From Ceratobasidium sp. AG-K (Eukaryota > Basidiomycota > Agaricomycetes > Cantharellales > Ceratobasidiaceae): a stretch of DNA of 64,000 nt. The translations under genes and the position numbers were made by a program. Location: the NCBI GenBank assembly GCA_037039685.1, contig JAWNGF010000013.1, forward strand, positions 1 to 64,000. The letters are read 5' to 3'. The stretch's first letter is position 1. Each line of letters begins with the position of its first letter. The notes below the pieces were generated by a model. The model did not search any database. It was not told the origin of the DNA and worked only from the letters and a program-made list of their open reading frames with translations. Of this stretch, positions 58,800 to 64,000 are shown piece by piece.

Positions 58800-61700
58800 C
58801 TGTGTGTGGAGAGACCAAGAAACCGGCAACGGAAACAATGTACTTTAGAGCGACAAATGAATCTACCATTGTTTATGCGAACGTTGCCGGAATCACAGAA
58901 CCTATCCCAACCCTCATTGATTCTGGAGCATCAAAGAACTTCCTGGACATTTCGTGGGCTCGATCAAACAACATTCCACTCATGGAACTCTCCACTCCTA
59001 GAAGAGTAATTGGAATCCAGGGGAAAGAACTCTCCCACCAAATACGTTTCAAAGCAAAACTGGAACTAGAAGTAGAAGGAAGAACTTTCAAACAAATCTT
59101 CTTCGCAATGCCTACTGGAGAAACTAAACTCATCCTCGGACTGGAATGGTTAGAAGAATCGAACCCTGTCATCGATTGGAAAACAAAACACATATCATGG
59201 CGGACAGAAGCCATTCAAGCAAGGACGGCCTCAATAGACGACCTGCCCAAAGAATTCAAGGAATTTGCCGATGTCTTCAGCGAAGAAAAATTCAAGAGAA
59301 TCCCTGATCATCGCCCATACGACTGCGCCATCGACTTCAAGGAAGGAGCAGAACTTCCGAAACCAGCCAGACCTATCCCACTCTCTCCGGCAGAGTCAAT
59401 TGCACTGAGAGAATACTTGGATGAAGAAATTGCAGCAGGAAAGATCCGACCAAGCAAATCACCCATTGCGTCACCTTGTTTTTTTGTCAAAAAACCGATC
59501 GACCCCAAAAATCCAGGGGCAGTACGCCAACTACGACTTGTTCAAGATCTCAGAGGAGTAAACGCCATTACGAAAGACAACAGATTCCCAATGCCGCTGA
59601 TGGAAGACCTCTTGGATAAAATCAAGGACGCAAAAATTTTCTCCAAAATCGATTTGCGCATGGGTTTCAACAATATCAGAATCAGGGAAGGAGACGAATG
59701 GAAGACAGCTTTCAGAACAAAGGAAGGGCTGTTCGAATACGTCGTCATGCCATTTGGACTAAAAAACGCGCCCGCCATATTCCAAAGATATATGAACCAC
59801 ATCTTCCATGATCTCATCGACGTATGCGTCATAGTATATATCGACGACATCCTAGTCTTCTCTAAGGACAGAAGTCAACATACCGTGGATGTCAGGAAGG
59901 TGCTAAAAATCTTGCTGGAAGAAAATCTATTCGCAAAGCTTCCAAAATGCGAATTCTTTGTCACCAAATTGACGTATACTGGACTTGGAATCAGCGACTC
60001 AGGCATCTCAATGGAGGAAGAAAAAGTCAAGGCAATAAAGGAATGGAAGGAACCAAGAACGGTCAAACAAGTTCAAGCGTTCCTAGGATTCGCAAATTTC
60101 TACAGAAGATTTGTTCCGAATTTCAGCCGTTTAGCAAAGCCCCTGACAACCTTAACAAGAAAGGAGAACAAATGGGAATGGGGAAACGATCAACAGGAGG
60201 CTTTTGAGGCTCTAAAAATGGAAATCAGCAAAGAACCTACTCTACGCCATCCAAACCCTGACAAACCCTTTTTTCTGGAAACAGATGCAAGTGGGGTAGC
60301 AATGGGAGCAATCTTGTCACAAAGGCAAGACGACGGCTACTTACACCCTATTGCTTTTCTTTCAAAGTCTTTCAACGAGGCTCAGCTCAACTACGACGTC
60401 CACGATAAAGAACTTATGGCTATCATAGAATCATTAACACATTGGAGGCTATACCTTGAAGGAACAAAGGATCCTATCACCATCTACACCGATCATAGGA
60501 ACCTACAATTCTGGAAGGAAGCAAGAACGTTCAACCGCCGACACGCAAGGTGGCACCAATTGCTTGCTTCCTATAACTTTGACATCATATATCGCCCTGG
60601 AATCCTGTCATCAAAACCGGACCTGTTGTCAAGACGATCAGACCATGAAGATATCCCAACACCCGAACAAGTTATGATATCTGCCAAAAAGTTCAAAGGA
60701 TTTATGGGACAAATAGACACAGACATCATAGAGTCTATCAAGGAGGCTCAGGGAACAGATGAAGGATTAACACAGATCAAAGAGATCTGCAAATCGAGGG
60801 AAACGTTACCAAAAACCCTACAACACAGCGCAAAGGATTATGATTTCAAGGAGGGACTATTATGGTTCAAGGGAAGGATCTATGTACCAGAAGATAAGGG
60901 AGCCAGACTGGCCATCATGCGAGTTCATCACGACTCAAAAATCGCGGGACATCAAGGACAGGCTAGAACATTGGAACTAATATCGAGAAGATACTTTTGG
61001 CCAGGAATGAAGCAAAGCATAAACAGATACGTGGAATCCTGCGAGACATGCCAACGGACAAAGGGATCAAAGCAGATAGTACCGATCAAGCCTCTGGAGA
61101 TTCCAAAAGGGCCATGGGAAGACATAGCGTTCGACTTCGTGGTGAAATTGCCAAAATCCAGAGGATCAGATAGCATCTTAGTAGTGGTGGACCGATTCTC
61201 AAGAATGGCACACTTCATACCCTGCAAAGAATCCCACACGGCAAGTGACCTTGCAAATCTTTTTGTCACGAATGTCTGGAAACTACATGGTTTTCCAAAG
61301 AGCACAATCTCGGACCGAGGAACCACTTTCAATTCCAAACTTATGAAAGCCATTTATGAGAAAATTGGAACTAGTCCAGGTTTCAGCACTGCCTACCACC
61401 CCCAAACAGATGGAATAACGGAGAGAATCAATCAATGGATGGAAGGCTGGCTACGATCGTTTGTCAACTACCGGCAGGATGATTGGGCGGACTTACTACC
61501 GATTGCGGAGTTCAGCTATAATCTACAGAAACACCGCGTAACGGGTAGTTCCCCTTTCAAAATTATCTACGGGAGGGAACCACTGTGGAACATCTCAGCA
61601 GAAGAATCGGCGGTTCCAGAAGCAAACAAAATCACAGAGAAATGGCGCAAAATCCACGACGAAGCGATTGCATCTATGGAAACCCAAAGGCTCCCAGAAG

Positions 61701-62716
61701 AAGATCCAAGGAACGAGTACCAAGAAGGGGATCTAGTGTGGCTGCTGGGAAAAAACATTCAAACAAAAAGACCATCGAAGAAACTGGATAACAAAAAGCA
61801 CGGACCATTTGTTGTGAAACGAAGAATAGGGTCACACGCTTATGAGCTCGATGTGCCGGCAACAATGAGGGTGCACCCTGTTTTTCACATTGATCTGCTC
61901 AGCCCTTATAAGGAAGACACAGAATTCAGCCGAAATCAACCCCGACCACCGCCGATCATAACAGAAGGAGGAGAAGAAGAATATGAAGTAGAGAAGATTT
62001 TGGACTGGAAGGAAACAAAGGACGGGCTTTTCTACAGGGTCAGATGGAAGGGTTATGGAAGTGAAGAAGACACAGAACAAAGGGCGGAAGATTTTGGTCA
62101 CCTTTCAGGGATCATCAAGGACCTTCTACGCCGACACCCCGAAGCTCCCACGCCATCTAACTATGCTCCAGGGAAGATAAAAGGCAGAAGGGGCGAAATG
62201 GGTAGTGTCACTTGCAAAACTTGCTACTATTCCAAAAAACACTCCCAACTCTACGCCTTAAATCTTTTTTGCCCGCTACAATGCCTGCCGTCACCCGCTC
62301 CACCATTACAAACAACCTCATCCGCGTCCTCGAAGGACCTGCCTTCGCCACGGCAAGGATCCTCGACTCCGGAGCTGCCCTCTATGTCTTCAAGAGGTCG
62401 CAACAAGGCTCTGGAAGGTTGCACTTCAGGCCCTCGGACGATATCCTCCACTCAGACCTGGGGGAATTCCAGTGGGTTGGGAAAAAATAGCCGACGCGCA
62501 TGCAGCTCCTGCGAAAGGACATATTCGTCTGTCGAGGGTGCGCCGCTTTCCAGGTCTCGGAGGTCGTCCTCCTCTCCACCCACATGCTCGGAGTGGTCGA
62601 ATGGGGACAAGAAGGGGCTTACTCGAGCGAGTGGGTACCAGGGTACGACGGGAGGCAACCAACACTGCGACCCCGGTGGAACGACGCCTGGGACGCCAAC
62701 TACGAAAGGGACTTGA
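58745..62716 (+). CDS. pol: Pol polyprotein of element B (PR-RT-RH-INT-chromodomain)
   Basis: Open from 58745, in the -1 frame relative to gag, with a 55-nt overlap. Positions are counted from codon 58802: protease LIDSGASKNF (Asp at 40); RT with LRMGFNNI, MPFGLKNAPA and YIDDILVFSK (about 346); RNase H FLETDASG (about 493) and HDKELMAI; integrase HHCC region ending CETCQRTK (about 747); catalytic core DFVVKLP, SDRGTTF, ATYHPQTDG-like AYHPQTDG and TERINQ, giving D-D-E; C-terminal GPY/F-like GPFVVKRRIG; chromodomain YEVEKIL...YRVRWKGYG at about 1057-1100. The third chromodomain aromatic (usually in a TWEP motif) is replaced by DTEQ. The frame continues about 200 codons past the chromodomain as Ser/Thr-rich sequence overlapping another ORF, so the true C-terminus may be shorter or trimmed. 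First internal ATG is at 58838. Confidence 0.92.
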   Translation, partial: RKGGNNRRRLGKRRGLPLTVCGETKKPATETMYFRATNESTIVYANVAGITEPIPTLIDSGASKNFLDISWARSNNIPLMELSTPRRVIGIQGKELSHQIRFKAKLELEVEGRTFKQIFFAMPTGETKLILGLEWLEESNPVIDWKTKHISWRTEAIQARTASIDDLPKEFKEFADVFSEEKFKRIPDHRPYDCAIDFKEGAELPKPARPIPLSPAESIALREYLDEEIAAGKIRPSKSPIASPCFFVKKPIDPKNPGAVRQLRLVQDLRGVNAITKDNRFPMPLMEDLLDKIKDAKIFSKIDLRMGFNNIRIREGDEWKTAFRTKEGLFEYVVMPFGLKNAPAIFQRYMNHIFHDLIDVCVIVYIDDILVFSKDRSQHTVDVRKVLKILLEENLFAKLPKCEFFVTKLTYTGLGISDSGISMEEEKVKAIKEWKEPRTVKQVQAFLGFANFYRRFVPNFSRLAKPLTTLTRKENKWEWGNDQQEAFEALKMEISKEPTLRHPNPDKPFFLETDASGVAMGAILSQRQDDGYLHPIAFLSKSFNEAQLNYDVHDKELMAIIESLTHWRLYLEGTKDPITIYTDHRNLQFWKEARTFNRRHARWHQLLASYNFDIIYRPGILSSKPDLLSRRSDHEDIPTPEQVMISAKKFKGFMGQIDTDIIESIKEAQGTDEGLTQIKEICKSRETLPKTLQHSAKDYDFKEGLLWFKGRIYVPEDKGARLAIMRVHHDSKIAGHQGQARTLELISRRYFWPGMKQSINRYVESCETCQRTKGSKQIVPIKPLEIPKGPWEDIAFDFVVKLPKSRGSDSILVVVDRFSRMAHFIPCKESHTASDLANLFVTNVWKLHGFPKSTISDRGTTFNSKLMKAIYEKIGTSPGFSTAYHPQTDGITERINQWMEGWLRSFVNYRQDDWADLLPIAEFSYNLQKHRVTGSSPFKIIYGREPLWNISAEESAVPEANKITEKWRKIHDEAIASMETQRLPEEDPRNEYQEGDLVWLLGKNIQTKRPSKKLDNKKHGPFVVKRRIGSHAYELDVPATMRVHPVFHIDLLSPYKEDTEFSRNQPRPPPIITEGGEEEYEVEKILDWKETKDGLFYRVRWKGYGSEEDTEQRAEDFGHLSGIIKDLLRRHPEAPTPSNYAPGKIKGRRGEMGSVTCKTCYYSKKHSQLYALNLFCPLQCLPSPAPPLQTTSSASSKDLPSPRQGSSTPELPSMSSRGRNKALEGCTSGPRTISSTQTWGNSSGLGKNSRRACSSCERTYSSVEGAPLSRSRRSSSSPPTCSEWSNGDKKGLTRASGYQGTTGGNQHCDPGGTTPGTPTTKGT
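58775..58781 (+). promoter_or_regulatory. Putative -1 ribosomal frameshift site (GGGAAAA)
   Basis: In gag frame it reads G GGA AAA, matching the X XXY YYZ slippery consensus. The pol frame is open from 58745, so a -1 shift here gives a fused Gag-Pol. The gag stop is at 58797-58799. A downstream structure was not assessed. Confidence 0.55.
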
Positions 62717-63045
62717 GCGACTGGAAGCTGGAAAGGGGAAGGTACCAGAAGGAGAAGTTCGAGTGGGCGCCTAACTGGTGGAAGTGGGAGGAAGCGGACG
62801 TTTCGGCATGGAAGGAGACGGAGCCAGACGTACGACAATGGGACAAGGAGTTTGTGGAGGTTCAGAAAAGGGTTTTGGATTGGTCCAAGGCCGACTGGAC
62901 AAAGGAGGAGACATGGGAAGAATGGGAGAAGTTCTTGGACGAACCAGGGAACACCGCGTTCAATCCCATCGACCTAACCCTGGAGGAAGATGAAGGGCTT
63001 GAGGAATTTATGCTGAGGAAAGGGAGGGACTGCGCGGTGCAGTAG
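62281..63045 (+). CDS. Extra ORF downstream of pol in element B (Trp-rich; one amber codon)
   Basis: A forward frame from ATG 62281 to 63045, different from pol, interrupted once by TAG at 62488-62490. The uninterrupted part from ATG 62500 is 181 residues. That product has a CRGC pair near its N-terminus and a region of about 100 residues with Trp roughly every 6-10 positions among Glu, Lys and Asp (for example SDWKLERG, PNWWKWEE, RQWDKEF, DWTKEETWEEW), and an acidic C-terminus. It counts 15 Trp. It ends 42 bases before the 3' LTR. Standard chromoviruses have only gag-pol, so this may be an accessory protein or a captured host exon. It overlaps the 3' extension of the pol frame. No family is recognised. 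Confidence 0.5.
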
Positions 63046-63074
63046 GTCCATTCAGGTCCCCCAAATGGACCCAT

Positions 63075-63083
63075 AGGGGGGAG
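63075..63083 (+). other. Polypurine tract of element B
   Basis: AGGGGGGAG ends four bases before the 3' LTR, the expected place for plus-strand priming. Confidence 0.75.
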
Positions 63084-63086
63084 TAA

Positions 63087-63543
63087 TGTCGTGAGCCAGC
63101 TCACTCCATCGGACTCGCCTGTTGTCTCGCCCGCTTGTCCCCTTCCTTGTGTTGTGTTTCTGTTTCTGTTTGCCGCGTTGCCACCTTCTTGTGGTTGTTC
63201 TGTTACATTGTGTAACGCGGCTGTGCTTTGTACGAGTCATGTCTGTTCATACAGCATGACTCACTTGGACACTCCTGACTGGCTGTCTTGTTTGACTCAT
63301 GTGGCTGCGCCTTGTATGACTCGGCCACTTTGTGTATATATATAGAGGACCAACAAGCCTGGTAACCCCAGCTTGTTTTGTCTCGTCAAAACAACCCCTC
63401 TGAGTGACACTTAGAAACCACCCCTACCCTCAAGAGCCTACAGACGCTTAAGTGCGTTGCGGTTCAAGAGGTCACTTAGGTCTTAGTGCCGTCCACTCTC
63501 CACCGCGGCTTGTCTCATAGCCACCAAGAAGAAGCTTACGACA
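63087..63543 (+). repeat. 3' LTR of element B
   Basis: 457 bp, no difference from the 5' LTR noticed on reading both through. Followed by the second TSD copy GAAAC. Confidence 0.93.
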
Positions 63544-64000
63544 GAAACAAACCCCAAAATTTCCTGGGCCCCATTCTCTATCAAATGGAGAAAGGAGCTC
63601 GACATCCAAGCAAAGGCAGGGATGCTACAAGAACTTCCTGAAGAGCTCAAGGACTTTGCTGATGTCTTTGATGAGGAACAATATGACAAACTGCCGGAAC
63701 ACAGGGAATGGGACTGCAAAATCGACTTCTACAACAACAATAGGCTTCCAAAACCAAGGAAAGCTTATTTGCTCTCACCAAGAGAAAGGGAAGCCACAAA
63801 GGAGTATGTGAAATTGGAGCTCAAGTCAGGAAGAATTAGACCCAGCAACTCCCCCGTCGCCACTAGTCTATTCTTTGTCACAAAAAGTTTGAAACCCGGA
63901 CAGACTGTCCCCGACCTGAGACCAGTCGTTGACTACAGGGGGGCAAACACAGAAACCATCCCAGATCGCTACCCCATACCCTTGATGGATCAACTTCTGG
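63544..64000 (+). pseudogene. Pol of gypsy element A resumes (RT start), cut by window end
   Basis: After the TSD the frame continues from the sequence left at 56312: NPKISWAPFSIKW, then ELPEELKDFADVF, EHREWDCKIDF, RIRPSNSPVATSLFFVTK, DLRPVVDYRGAN and IPLMDQLL, the N-terminal part of a gypsy reverse transcriptase. The remainder and the 3' LTR lie beyond the window. Confidence 0.85.

Larger units (their letters stand above)
56313..63543 (+). mobile_element. Ty3/gypsy chromodomain LTR retrotransposon B, full length (7231 bp)
   Basis: Two 457-bp LTRs that look identical by eye (56313-56769, 63087-63543), TSD GAAAC on both sides (56308-56312, 63544-63548), gag, pol with chromodomain, an extra downstream ORF, a self-priming site and a polypurine tract (63075-63083). 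Gag and pol frames are uninterrupted. Identical LTRs and open frames indicate recent insertion and possible activity. It is the youngest layer of the nest, inserted in the pol of element A. Confidence 0.95.

Noticed and set aside
62717..63045. Envelope gene downstream of pol in element B
   Set aside because: The extra ORF has no signal peptide, membrane helix or glycoprotein-like features, so it is not env-like.

Overview
The window looks like a fungal nuclear genome. Genes are split by many introns of about 45-75 nt with GT..AG ends, intergenic spaces are short, and the gene content is typical of an agaricomycete: NACHT-WD40 proteins, a single-chain plant/fungal-type urease, a LYC1-like acetyltransferase, a SWI/SNF subunit and chromodomain Ty3/gypsy elements. 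A Ceratobasidiaceae/Rhizoctonia-like basidiomycete is my inference, from recollection of similar lineage-specific families; no search was run.

Layout. 1-14.7 kb: an intact 8-exon SNF12/RSC6/BAF60 gene (+), two tandem paralogues of an unrecognised family (-), two diverged tandem paralogues of a small protein family, one with a membrane helix (-), a LYC1-type acetyltransferase (-), an unrecognised multi-exon gene (-), and a decayed 5' copy of urease (+). 16.7-35.1 kb: two large paralogous NACHT-WD40 genes (both -) with matching exon structures. Between them lie degenerate duplicated segments, a 700-bp near-perfect inverted repeat and a frameshifted membrane-protein gene. 36.3-39.5 kb: a full 14-exon urease gene (+, 838 codons). 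39.7-44.5 kb: two tandem paralogues of another unrecognised family (-). 46.4-48.5 kb: a Ser/Pro-rich protein gene and a frameshifted BTB/POZ gene.

48.5-64 kb is a nest of LTR retrotransposons. A decayed Ty1/copia element holds a solo LTR in its gag (reverse orientation, TSD GTGTC). A decayed Ty3/gypsy element (A) sits in its reverse-transcriptase/RNase H region. Element A is in turn split in pol by a young, full-length Ty3/gypsy chromodomain element (B, 56313-63543) with apparently identical 457-bp LTRs and TSD GAAAC. Elements A and B both show the signature of self-primed reverse transcription (Tf1-like). B has a GGGAAAA slippery site at the gag-pol junction and an extra tryptophan-rich ORF downstream of pol.

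Themes. Tandem or segmental duplication followed by decay of one copy recurs: urease, NACHT-WD40 and at least three unrecognised families. Exon boundaries were derived by hand from splice signals, reading-frame phase and paralogue or family alignment; they are predictions. Family names come from recognised motifs, not from searches.
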